64,000 nucleotides of DNA, from NCBI GenBank assembly GCA_043777675.1, contig JAYWHR010000009.1:1-64000 (forward strand), given 5' to 3'. This DNA is from JANMDU01 sp043777675. GTDB taxonomy: Bacteria > Pseudomonadota > Gammaproteobacteria > Burkholderiales > Burkholderiaceae_C. How positions within the stretch are numbered: the first letter of the stretch is position 1; every line of letters starts with the position of its first letter. Shown one piece after another: positions 23,768 to 31,953 of the stretch. A model generated the notes under the pieces. It was not told the origin of the DNA and did no database searches. It saw only the letters and a list, made by a program, of their open reading frames with translations. Made by a program: the position numbers and the translations under genes.

Positions 23768-25978
23768 TCATCCTGAGAGCGCCGATCTACTGGCCACTTT
23801 GTGGGATGCAATTTGACTGACCAACGCCGGCAGCAGCAAACCCACACCCATCAGAAAAGTGATCCAACCGGGGAAGATCAGCAGCAAAGCAGCAACAACC
23901 GCTAGCACGCGCTCCCAGCCCTTGAGCTCGGTCAAAAAGAATTTGCTCAACGCGGCGGCCAAGGCGGTGATGCCGAGCAAGCACCCCGTAAACGTGATCC
24001 AGAAATCTTGCCAGTTAAAGCCTTTGGCCACCAGCAGCAAGCTCGGTGAGAACACAAAAACAAAAGGCACAAGCACTTTCGCCAAGCCAAGGCGGAATGC
24101 AGTGTTCCCCGTCTTAAACGGATCACCGCCAGCCATGCCCGCCGCCGCATACGCCGCCAGCGCCACGGGCGGCGTGATATCGGCCAGCACCCCGTAATAG
24201 AACACAAAGAAATGCGCCACCAATGGCTCCACGCCCAGCTGCACCAAAGTCGGCGCGGCCACAGTCACCATGATGATGTAATTCGCCGTCGTGGGTATAC
24301 CGCAACCCATCAAAATGCAGACGATGCCCGTCATGAGAAGCGCTGCAAAGAGCGTCATGCCTTGCTGAGATGCGACCCAAGCAGGAATCACACTGCCCAT
24401 GCCTTGCGCTATGGCCTGAGCAGCGGTGGTGATGATGTAGCTGACTTTGAAGCCCACACCGGTCAGCGTCACCACGCCAATCACGAGGCCAACAGTCGCC
24501 GCCGCAGCACCGACCGCCAGCGCATATTTCGCGCCCGTCTCCAAAGCTTCGAGCAACACACCGTAGGCCATGCGCCCGCGCACTTGTGCAAAAAAATATC
24601 CGCCCGCTAGCAGCGCAGCGCCTAGAGCAAACAAGCCAATGCGAATCGTCTCGCTGTTTCCGCCCCAATCTACAAAAGCCATCAGCACCAAGATCACATG
24701 CAGCGCAATGAGCATCGCCCAATTCGCTGATCTATTGCCTGAAATCAGCGTTGTCAATCCCACAATCGCGCAAGACGTGATGCCCACAAAAGCGGCCAAA
24801 TACGGCGTGCTCCCACTGATCAAAATGCTCACCAGCAAAACTAATGGAATTAGCGTCGGCCAGCGCTCGCGCAGCGATTGACGAAGCTTGGGCATTTCTT
24901 CTTCGGTGAGGCCGCGCAGCCCATAGCGCTTCGCTTCAAAATGCACTTGCATAAATACGCCAAAGAAATGCATAAAAGCCGGGATCACTGCGGCGGCAAT
25001 GATCGTCTGATAAGGAATGTTTAAAAATTCCACCATCAAGAAAGCTGCTGCGCCAAGCACAGGCGGCGTGATCTGCCCACCAGTCGATGCCGCCGCTTCC
25101 ACGGCGCCTGCAAACTCACGCTTGTAGCCCACGCGGATCATCGCGGGAATCGTCAGCGAGCCTACTGTCACGGCGTTTGCCACCGATGAGCCACTCAGCA
25201 TGCCAAACATCGCCGAGCCAAACACACTGACCTTCGCTGGCCCGCCAGCATAGCGCCCCGCGACGCTTGATGCGATATCTAAAAACAATTGCCCCAAGCC
25301 CACGCGAGTGGCCATCACACCAAAGAGCACAAAATGGAAAACATAAGTGGCCACCACGCCTACAGCCACGCCATAAATGCCTTGGCTCGTGAGATATTGG
25401 TGGTTTACAAGCTGCGCCCAACTCGCGCCCGCATGCTTGAGCAGGCCGGGGAAATAAGGGCCAGCGAGCGCGTAGATTGAAAAACCAATCGCAATGATCG
25501 GCAGCGGCCAGCCCATGCTGCGCCTCGTAGCTTCTAGCAGGCAGAGCATCAAAATCGTGCCCATCACCACATCCGCGGTGCTCGGGTTGCCCACGCGGAA
25601 TGCCAAATCAGCAAACACCATCGGGATGTACAGCACGCTTGCTGCACACGCCACAGCCAGCAGCCAATCGAGCAGCGGAACACCGCCCGGCGCTGCCCAA
25701 TTATTGACGGGCTGCGCGGATTGCGTTTTTTTGCTGCCAGCAAACACCAAAAATATCAGCCCGAGCACGAAGGCCAAATGCACGCCACGATGCGTCACCT
25801 CTTGCAGCAGGCCGAAGCCTGCTGTGTAGAAATGAAAGAGCGACAGCGCCACCAGCAGCCATTTGATGATCTGCGTGGCTGGAGGAGCCGAGGGGCGAAA
25901 GCGCATCTCGGGATCGAATTTTTCCTCCAGCTCAGCTAAGGTTTTGTCGTCTGGGAGTGCTGTGTTGGCGAGGCTCAT
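23768..25978 (-). CDS. Fused TRAP transporter permease (4TM/12TM DctQM)
   Basis: This 736-aa membrane protein joins the small (DctQ) and large (DctM) permease parts in one chain, the form normally paired with TAXI receptors. Family marks include GSAMFGMLSGSSVANAVTVG, STGGQITPPVLGAAAFLMVEFL and the second ADITPPVALAAYAAAGMAGGD. It lies 20 bp downstream of a TAXI receptor on the same strand, so the two form one uptake system. The likely substrates are small organic acids or amino acids such as glutamate. The gene is convergent with pcp. Confidence 0.92.
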   Translation of the reverse strand: MSLANTALPDDKTLAELEEKFDPEMRFRPSAPPATQIIKWLLVALSLFHFYTAGFGLLQEVTHRGVHLAFVLGLIFLVFAGSKKTQSAQPVNNWAAPGGVPLLDWLLAVACAASVLYIPMVFADLAFRVGNPSTADVVMGTILMLCLLEATRRSMGWPLPIIAIGFSIYALAGPYFPGLLKHAGASWAQLVNHQYLTSQGIYGVAVGVVATYVFHFVLFGVMATRVGLGQLFLDIASSVAGRYAGGPAKVSVFGSAMFGMLSGSSVANAVTVGSLTIPAMIRVGYKREFAGAVEAAASTGGQITPPVLGAAAFLMVEFLNIPYQTIIAAAVIPAFMHFFGVFMQVHFEAKRYGLRGLTEEEMPKLRQSLRERWPTLIPLVLLVSILISGSTPYLAAFVGITSCAIVGLTTLISGNRSANWAMLIALHVILVLMAFVDWGGNSETIRIGLFALGAALLAGGYFFAQVRGRMAYGVLLEALETGAKYALAVGAAAATVGLVIGVVTLTGVGFKVSYIITTAAQAIAQGMGSVIPAWVASQQGMTLFAALLMTGIVCILMGCGIPTTANYIIMVTVAAPTLVQLGVEPLVAHFFVFYYGVLADITPPVALAAYAAAGMAGGDPFKTGNTAFRLGLAKVLVPFVFVFSPSLLLVAKGFNWQDFWITFTGCLLGITALAAALSKFFLTELKGWERVLAVVAALLLIFPGWITFLMGVGLLLPALVSQIASHKVASRSALSG

Positions 25979-25998
25979 GGCGCAATCAAATCACAGGT

Positions 25999-26952
25999 TT
26001 ATTTCAAGAGACCGATTTCTTTGTAAAAACGCTCAGCGCCTGGGTGGTAGGGAATGCCGACGCCTTTGACGGCGTTTTCTTTAGTGATCAATTTGCCCTT
26101 GGCGTGGCCTGCGCTGAGTGCTTTTTGCGTGGCTTCGCTAAAAAGCGATTTGGTGATTTGATAGACCGTTTCGTTATCTACCTTTGAACTCGTCACCCAT
26201 TGCGCACCCACGGCCAGCGTTTGCACAGCAGGCACGTCTTTATAGGTATTGGCTGCAATCGTGTCCACCGCGAAGTATGTATTAGCCATACGCAAGCCTT
26301 CAGCTTGCGGGCCGCCGAGCGACACTAACTCAATGCCCGCGCCGCTGGATGCCAGCTCAGCAATCGCGCCTGCTGGCCAGCCGCCGACGAAGAAGAAAGC
26401 ATCCAATGCGCCATCTTTAAGCTTATCGCCGGCTTGGTTGGGCTTGATGTATTCCGGCTTGATATCGCTTTCTTGTACGCCATAAGCTGCCAGCACCATG
26501 CGCGCATTGAGTAGCGTGCCAGAGCCCGGCTCATCGAGTGCCACGCGCTTGCCTTTGAGATCGGCCACTGTCTTGATACCCGAGCCTTTTTTCACCACGA
26601 GATGGATGCTCTCGGGATACAGGTTGGCAATCATGCGCAGCTCTTCGACCTTTGGTTTGCCAAGATAAGGCCCTGTGCCATTGAATGCCCAAGAGGCCAC
26701 ATCCGCTTGGCTGAAACCGCTCTCCATCGCGCCGCCAGCAATACCGTTTACATTGGCCAGCGAGCCATTGCTAGCCTGCGCGGTCACGATGATTTTTCCA
26801 GGCTGCGAAACAGCATTTGCAATCATGCCGCCCACGGGGTAATAAGTGCCCGCTGTGCCGCCTGTGCCGATGCGGAAGAATTGCTGCGCTTGCACAGCGC
26901 CAGTGGCCAAAAGTGCAGCTGCAACTGCAGCAACAAGGTGTTTGATGGACAT
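25999..26952 (-). CDS. TAXI-family TRAP transporter solute receptor
   Basis: This is a 317-aa periplasmic binding protein. A signal peptide (MSIKHLVAAVAAALLATGAV, then QA) is followed by the TAXI opening RIGTGGTAGTYYPVGG and the domain segments LKGKRVALDEPGSGT and VGGWPAGAI. A ribosome site (TTGGAG) precedes the ATG. It is the first gene of a two-gene unit with the fused permease at 23768-25978. The ligand is not evident. Confidence 0.93.
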   Translation of the reverse strand: MSIKHLVAAVAAALLATGAVQAQQFFRIGTGGTAGTYYPVGGMIANAVSQPGKIIVTAQASNGSLANVNGIAGGAMESGFSQADVASWAFNGTGPYLGKPKVEELRMIANLYPESIHLVVKKGSGIKTVADLKGKRVALDEPGSGTLLNARMVLAAYGVQESDIKPEYIKPNQAGDKLKDGALDAFFFVGGWPAGAIAELASSGAGIELVSLGGPQAEGLRMANTYFAVDTIAANTYKDVPAVQTLAVGAQWVTSSKVDNETVYQITKSLFSEATQKALSAGHAKGKLITKENAVKGVGIPYHPGAERFYKEIGLLK

Positions 26953-27079
26953 GATGGAATCTCCAAGGAGGTTGATGAAAAAAAACGAGTCACCCCAGTG
27001 TAGCTAGATGAGCTTGCGGGTAACTACTATGATGCTGGTTTGACAGCAAATACACCTACGAACACCTATACAAACGCTC

Positions 27080-27718
27080 ATGAAAAAAGACGACATCATC
27101 CCCTTCTTCGCCACGCTCAAAGCAGCCAACCCGATGCCCAACACCGAGCTGGAATACACGAGTGTGTTTGAGTTGTTGGCCGCAGTGCTGCTTTCTGCAC
27201 AAGCCACCGATATCGGCGTGAACAAAGCGACGCGTAAACTTTTTCCGGTTGCCAATACGCCTGCCGCGATTTATGCGCTGGGCTTAAAAGGCTTGGAGAG
27301 TTATGTCAAAACGATTGGCTTGTTTCGAAGCAAAGCCAAGCATTTGCATGAGACGTGTCGCATCTTGGTGGAGCAGCATGGCGGCATCGTGCCGCGCACG
27401 CGCGAGGCACTGGAAGCTTTGCCCGGCGTGGGGCGCAAGACGGCCAATGTGGTGCTCAACGTGGCTTTTGGCCAGCCCACGATGGCAGTCGATACCCATA
27501 TCTTTCGCCTGAGCAATCGCACAGGCTTAGCGCCGGGCAAAAATCCATTACAGGTAGAAGCTAGATTAGAAAAGCGCGTGCCCCCAGAATACGCAGTCGA
27601 TTCACACCATTGGCTCATTTTGCATGGCCGCTATGTATGCATGGCGCGCAAACCGCTTTGCTTTAAATGCAGCGTGTCGGCATACTGTGCATATAAGCCG
27701 AAAACTCTGTCTATTTGA
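27080..27718 (+). CDS. nth: Endonuclease III
   Basis: Nth is a base-excision DNA glycosylase/AP lyase for oxidised pyrimidines. The 212-aa protein has the helix-hairpin-helix LPGVGRKTANVV with the catalytic Lys, and the catalytic Asp in VDTHIFRLSNR. The C-terminal iron-sulfur loop has spacing C-x6-C-x2-C-x5-C (CMARKPLC, FKC, SVSAYC). Length and motifs are standard. The downstream tctC gene starts 26 bp after the stop, so they may share a transcript by position only. Confidence 0.96.
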   Translation: MKKDDIIPFFATLKAANPMPNTELEYTSVFELLAAVLLSAQATDIGVNKATRKLFPVANTPAAIYALGLKGLESYVKTIGLFRSKAKHLHETCRILVEQHGGIVPRTREALEALPGVGRKTANVVLNVAFGQPTMAVDTHIFRLSNRTGLAPGKNPLQVEARLEKRVPPEYAVDSHHWLILHGRYVCMARKPLCFKCSVSAYCAYKPKTLSI

Positions 27719-27744
27719 TCTTCACCTTCATTGAAAGCCACGCC

Positions 27745-28782
27745 ATGTTCAGAACGTCTCTTTTTCGTCGAAATTTTATACAAAAAGGGCTAGTAGCCGG
27801 CGTATCTATTGCGCAAGTCGCTACTACATTCATAGCATCCACTGCAGTGACTGCAAACGCACAAACCGGCTCAGACTATCCAGCCAGGCCCGTGAAAATC
27901 GTCGTCGGCTTTCCGGCAGGCGGCGGCACGGATGTGTTTGCTCGCGCTCTTGCGCAGGGATTGCAAACGCAGCTCGGCGGCAGCTTCTTGGTAGACAACA
28001 AGCCCGGCGCGGGCGGCGTGGTGGCTTCTCAAGGCATGCTGCAAGCGCCCCCGGATGGGCTCACGCTTCTTCTGGGCAGCACCTCCACACAGGTGATCGC
28101 ACCGCTTCTCTATGCGAAGCGGCCGTATGCGCCGGCAGACTTCACACCGATTGCGCATATCGCCAGCGTCGGCATCGTACTCGTGGCGCATCCGAGCGCA
28201 CCATACAACAACATCGCCGAGCTCGTGAGCTACGCCACGCAGCGCCCCGGCCAGCTTAACTACGCCTCGGGTGGCAATGGCGTGACCAATCATCTCGCGA
28301 TGGAGCTGCTCAAAAGCCGCACCAGCACATTCATCACCCACATCCCCTATCGTGGCTCCGCGCCAGCGTTGCAAGATGTGATCGGCGGTCAAGTGCCGCT
28401 GATGTTTGACTCCATTGCATCCAGCGGCCCGCAGATCAAGAGTGGCAAAGTCAAAGCGCTGGGGATTGCGGGTTTGCAGCGCAGCGATGCCCTCCCCGGC
28501 GTACCCACGATTTCCGAGAGCGGCGCATCCGTCGGTTTAAGGGACTTCGACACGCCTGGTTGGGTAGCGCTTTATGCCCCTAAAGCCCTGCCTGCGTCTA
28601 TCGTGGCGAAGCTGCAAGAGGCCGTGGCGAAAGTGCTCGCTCAAGCAGACGTGATCCAACGCTTCGCCGCCGCCGGCGCGCAAGCCAAATTCATGAACGC
28701 CGCTGAACTCACCGCCTACGAAGCTGCGGAAACGCGCAAGTGGAGCGAGGCAGTGAAATATTCGGGAGCAAAGATTGATTGA
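27745..28782 (+). CDS. TctC/Bug-family periplasmic binding protein with Tat-type signal
   Basis: This is a 345-aa solute-binding protein of the tripartite tricarboxylate (Bug) family: YPARPVKIVVGFPAGGGTDVF after the signal, FLVDNKPGAGGVVA, YRGSAPALQDVIGGQVPLMFD. I start it at 27745 (MFRTSLFRRNFIQKG). The FRRNFIQK stretch matches a twin-arginine (Tat) signal. Residues about 16-31 (VAGVSIAQVATTFIA), the hydrophobic core of that signal, are encoded by a reverse copy of the dispersed palindromic element. No TctA/TctB permease is adjacent, as is common for orphan Bug proteins. Confidence 0.88.
   Translation: MFRTSLFRRNFIQKGLVAGVSIAQVATTFIASTAVTANAQTGSDYPARPVKIVVGFPAGGGTDVFARALAQGLQTQLGGSFLVDNKPGAGGVVASQGMLQAPPDGLTLLLGSTSTQVIAPLLYAKRPYAPADFTPIAHIASVGIVLVAHPSAPYNNIAELVSYATQRPGQLNYASGGNGVTNHLAMELLKSRTSTFITHIPYRGSAPALQDVIGGQVPLMFDSIASSGPQIKSGKVKALGIAGLQRSDALPGVPTISESGASVGLRDFDTPGWVALYAPKALPASIVAKLQEAVAKVLAQADVIQRFAAAGAQAKFMNAAELTAYEAAETRKWSEAVKYSGAKID
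27791..27837 (-). repeat. Dispersed palindromic element, in-frame copy in tctC signal peptide
   Basis: Reverse copy: TAGCCGGCGTATCTATTGCG, then CAAGTCGCTA, then CTACATTCATAGC. It is translated in frame as VAGVSIAQVATTFIAS and makes up most of the signal-peptide hydrophobic region. Confidence 0.85.
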
Positions 28783-29173
28783 AAGCATCCTGAAAAACTG
28801 CCACACGATTGCTGTGGTGGGCTTATCTGATCGGATGGATCGCCCAAGCTATGGTGTAGCGAAATACATGCAATCTCAGGGCTACACCATCATTCCTGTG
28901 AATCCAAATGCTACTGAGATTCTGGGAGAAAAATGCTACGCATCGCTGCTGGATGTTCCACATGCTATCGATATGGTCAATGTGTTTCGCAGATCAGAAG
29001 ATGTGTTGCCAATTGCGCAGCAGGCGGTGCAGATTGGTGCGAAGTGTTTGTGGCAACAAATCGGCGTGATGAACGAAGAAGCGAATGCACTGGCGCAATC
29101 GCATGGGCTCCTCAGCGTGATGGATCGCTGCTTAAAGATCGAACATACACAGCTCTTGGGCAGTTTGCATTGA
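28775..29173 (+). CDS. CoA-binding domain protein (YccU-like)
   Basis: This is a 132-aa single-domain Rossmann protein with the CoA-binding signatures IAVVGLSDRMDRPSYGVAKY and YTIIPVNPN and the family-typical end DRCLKIEH. It begins with TTG at 28775, overlapping the tctC stop by 8 nt, with GGGAG about 8 nt upstream. Translational coupling to tctC is likely. Members bind CoA; the exact role is unknown. Confidence 0.85.
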   Translation: MIESILKNCHTIAVVGLSDRMDRPSYGVAKYMQSQGYTIIPVNPNATEILGEKCYASLLDVPHAIDMVNVFRRSEDVLPIAQQAVQIGAKCLWQQIGVMNEEANALAQSHGLLSVMDRCLKIEHTQLLGSLH

Positions 29174-29210
29174 TCTCTGCTTGATTTTTTGAGCAGCTTC
29201 ACATCGATGG

Positions 29211-29257
29211 ATTGCTACTATTTCAATAGCTTTCCGCGCTTATTCTATGCCGGCTAC
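29211..29257 (+). repeat. Dispersed palindromic element, intergenic (3' of btuD)
   Basis: Forward copy: TTGCTACTATTTCAATAGC, then CGCGC, then TATTCTATGCCGGCTA. This is one of the best-preserved copies. It lies between the convergent CoA-binding and btuD genes. Confidence 0.9.
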
Positions 29258-29270
29258 ATCCCATTTATCT

Positions 29271-30038
29271 TCAAATTCTAGGCAACACTGCGCAAACACC
29301 TTCGACTCGCACCACGCGCACGCGGTGGTCAAAAACGGCCTCCATCGCCCGATGCGTGGCGGGCTCTGCGCAAGCACCTTGGCCAACGATGCAGCCAGCG
29401 CGCATGAGTAGCATCTCATCGGCCAGCAGCGCCATCGGCAGTTCATGCAAGACGCTGATCACCGTTGTGCCATTCTTTACTTGAGCGCGGATGGCGTGGA
29501 GCCAATCGATTTGATGCGGTGGATCGAGGTTGGCCAAAGGCTCATCGAGCAGGAGCACTTTGGCTTGCGTGGCCAACGCACGAGCTAAGCGGACACGCTG
29601 CTGCTGGCCGGCAGAGAGTTCGCCGAGCAGGCGATCTTTGAAGTCAGTCGTCTGCGTTTGCTGCATGGCTGATTCGCAGGCTGCCACGTCTTGCGCCGAG
29701 ATGCCGCCGAGCAAGCCTTGCATCGGCAAGCGGCCTAGCATCACCACATCTTGCACGCGCATATCAAGCGCACCGGTTTCGTCTTGCGCAAGCCATGCGA
29801 GCTGCTGGGCGCGCTCGCGGAGGGGCATGACGTGCAGGTCTTTTTCAAACAGCCTCACCTCGCCTTGCACTGGCAGCAAGCCTGCCAAGGCTTTGAGCAG
29901 CGTAGATTTTCCCGCACCATTGGGCCCCACAATACTGATCCAACGCCCAGCCGTAAAACTCACATTTATTTTGCTCAAAATCAAGCATTTTCCGATACTA
30001 GCCGGCATATCTATTGCGCGGAGTGCTATCTCTTTCAT
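29271..30038 (-). CDS. btuD: Vitamin B12 ABC transporter ATPase, BtuD-type
   Basis: This 255-aa ABC ATPase has Walker A GPNGAGKST (residues 38-46), signature ELSAGQQQRVRLARAL and Walker B VLLLDEPLANLD. It energises cobalamin import together with BtuC and BtuF. The start overlaps the btuC stop (ATGA). Its first 14 residues (MKEIALRAIDMPAS) are encoded by a copy of the dispersed palindromic element. The native N-terminus probably began nearer LILSKINVSF, at about residue 19. The assignment to B12 rather than haem or iron rests on the cobalamin riboswitch at the head of the operon. Confidence 0.87.
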   Translation of the reverse strand: MKEIALRAIDMPASIGKCLILSKINVSFTAGRWISIVGPNGAGKSTLLKALAGLLPVQGEVRLFEKDLHVMPLRERAQQLAWLAQDETGALDMRVQDVVMLGRLPMQGLLGGISAQDVAACESAMQQTQTTDFKDRLLGELSAGQQQRVRLARALATQAKVLLLDEPLANLDPPHQIDWLHAIRAQVKNGTTVISVLHELPMALLADEMLLMRAGCIVGQGACAEPATHRAMEAVFDHRVRVVRVEGVCAVLPRI

Positions 30039-30043
30039 AGCAT
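29997..30043 (-). repeat. Dispersed palindromic element spanning the btuC/btuD junction
   Basis: Copy reading forward along the genes: ATGCTATGAAAGAGATAGCA, then CGCGC, then ATATGCCGGCTAGT. It supplies the last codons of btuC, the overlapping ATGA, and the first 14 codons of btuD. Confidence 0.85.
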
Positions 30044-31090
30044 TTCCTGATGGCTCATCTGCTCACGCTGCACGCCCTTGCGCATCAGCCAGAGCAGATA
30101 CGCACCGCCCAGCACGGCTGTGAGCACACCCACCGGCAACTCGCGCGGCGCAGCCAAGCCACGCGCCAGCAAGTCAGATGCTTGCAGCAATGCACCGCCA
30201 CATAAAGCGCTAAGAAAAATCAATGCACGATGCTGCGCTCTGCACAAACCGCGCACCAGATGCGGCGCAGCCAAGCCAACAAAAGCGATCAAACCTGTTT
30301 GCGCCACCGCAGCGCCCGTGGCCAGAGAAATCACTGCCACCAAAATCAAGCGCATCGCAGGCATTGGCAGCCCCATGCTTTGCGCAGCGGCTTCGCCCAG
30401 TTGTAGCGCATCCAAAGCACGCGCGGCCAGCAAAGCGATCGGCAAACACAAAGCCAATGCAGCCAGCAACACGGCCACTGCACTCCAACCCAGAAAGCTC
30501 GTGCTGCCCAACATGAAGCCCTGCACAGCCAGCATCACCTCAGGTGCGAGGGACAGCAGCAGCGAAGAGAGCGCCCCGAGCACCACACCCACCACCACAC
30601 CCGCCAGCAGCAAGCGCAGTGGGCTGCCCACGCCTTGCGCGAGCATGAGCGTGAGGCTCACGGCAGCCAGCGCACCGACAAATGCAGCGCCAGTCAGCCC
30701 GATGCTTTGCAGCGCACTCAAAGCCATCGGCGAGATGCCTAAAGCGGCGAGCAAGATCACCACGCCCAGTGTCGCGCCCGATGCTGTGCCGAGCAAGAAA
30801 GGATCCGCCAGCGGATTACGAAACAACCCCTGCGCCAGCGCACCTGAGAGGCCGAGCAACGCACCAGCTCCCCAAGCGCCTAAGCCGCGAGGTAGGCGGA
30901 TCTCTATCATCACTTGCCACATCGCCCCATCAGCGTCACTGAATGCGCTTTGCAAACCAAAGCTTGCGCAATTGACCAAGCCTTTGCAGTGCAGAATTTC
31001 AAAACCCTCGCTGCCGACCTGCAAGCCCAGCAGCGCGAGCAGCAAAGCCGTGCTGATCAGCCAAGCAGCAAACGCGCCGGGCTTCATCAT
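30035..31090 (-). CDS. btuC: Vitamin B12 ABC transporter permease, BtuC/FecCD family
   Basis: This is a 351-aa permease with about ten hydrophobic segments. FecCD-family marks are EIRLPRGLGAWGAGALLGLSGA, NPLADPFLLGTASGA, GLIAFVGLAAPHLVR and the C-terminal ELPVGVLTAVLGGAYLLWL. I start it at the ATG at 31090, which overlaps the btuF stop by ATGA; a further upstream ATG (31114) would overlap btuF by 28 nt. It is coupled to both neighbours. The last two codons come from the dispersed palindromic element. Confidence 0.9.
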   Translation of the reverse strand: MMKPGAFAAWLISTALLLALLGLQVGSEGFEILHCKGLVNCASFGLQSAFSDADGAMWQVMIEIRLPRGLGAWGAGALLGLSGALAQGLFRNPLADPFLLGTASGATLGVVILLAALGISPMALSALQSIGLTGAAFVGALAAVSLTLMLAQGVGSPLRLLLAGVVVGVVLGALSSLLLSLAPEVMLAVQGFMLGSTSFLGWSAVAVLLAALALCLPIALLAARALDALQLGEAAAQSMGLPMPAMRLILVAVISLATGAAVAQTGLIAFVGLAAPHLVRGLCRAQHRALIFLSALCGGALLQASDLLARGLAAPRELPVGVLTAVLGGAYLLWLMRKGVQREQMSHQEML

Positions 31091-31944
31091 TTTTTCATCG
31101 CCTTGGCAATGCATTGAGCCAGCATCTTCGCACCCTCAGCCAAACGCGGCCCGCTGCGCACCACCACATCGCCTTCGCTGGCATTCAGCTCACACACCGC
31201 ATTGTTTTGCAGCGCTTTGAGCTGCTTCCAACCCGGCCGCTGGGGCAACTCCGCCGCATGCCGCTGGCTCAAAATAATCACATCCGGCTGCTGCTGCACG
31301 ACGAATTCAGGATTGATCTTGGGAAACGCGCCGAGCGATTTGCCCACGATATTTTGCAAACCCAGCTTGCCTAGCGTCTGCCCGATGAAAGAAGTTTCTC
31401 CAGCTGCATACGGCGTGCGATCCACTTCAAAATACGCCTTCGCGCCCCGCGCAGACGCAGGCAACAGCTTCACGGCCTGCACAAAGTCCTCTTCCACCTT
31501 TCGCCAAAGCGTATCGGCTTGTTGCGTACCCAACAACGCATCGAGCCGCTGCAAACTGGTTTTGACCTGATCATGCGAAGACGGCTCAAACATCAACACC
31601 TTGATCCCCAATTGCTCCAACCGCTCACCCGCGCGAGAAGACATTGCCGCCAACACCACATCCGGCTTGAGTCTCACGATCGCCTCAATATTCAAATCCA
31701 AGCCACCGCCGACCTGCGGCAGTTTTTTCACGCTCACTGGCCAGTTGGAATAACGATCCACGCCAACTAAGCGCGAGCACGCGCCGAGCGCACACACGCT
31801 CTCGGTCAGCGAAGGCAACACACTCACGATGCGCTGCGGCGATTGCGCAAACTGCTGCGACTTGCCGCGATCATCCGTCACGGCAATGCCCTCAGCCCAA
31901 CTGAGTGAGCTGAAAAGCATGAGTGAAAGAAGAAGGCGGCGCAT
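31087..31944 (-). CDS. btuF: Vitamin B12 periplasmic binding protein, BtuF-like
   Basis: This is a 285-aa protein with a signal peptide (MRRLLLSLMLFSSLSWA) and the helical-backbone metal/chelate binding fold: QRIVSVLPSLTESVCALG, GVDRYSNWP, EAIVRLKPDVVLA. This is the BtuF/HmuT-type layout. It would pass cobalamin from the outer-membrane receptor to BtuC–BtuD. It lies 9 bp downstream of btuB and overlaps btuC by 4 nt, so the four genes probably form one B12-riboswitch operon. Confidence 0.85.
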   Translation of the reverse strand: MRRLLLSLMLFSSLSWAEGIAVTDDRGKSQQFAQSPQRIVSVLPSLTESVCALGACSRLVGVDRYSNWPVSVKKLPQVGGGLDLNIEAIVRLKPDVVLAAMSSRAGERLEQLGIKVLMFEPSSHDQVKTSLQRLDALLGTQQADTLWRKVEEDFVQAVKLLPASARGAKAYFEVDRTPYAAGETSFIGQTLGKLGLQNIVGKSLGAFPKINPEFVVQQQPDVIILSQRHAAELPQRPGWKQLKALQNNAVCELNASEGDVVVRSGPRLAEGAKMLAQCIAKAMKK

Positions 31945-31953
31945 AGTGAACGT

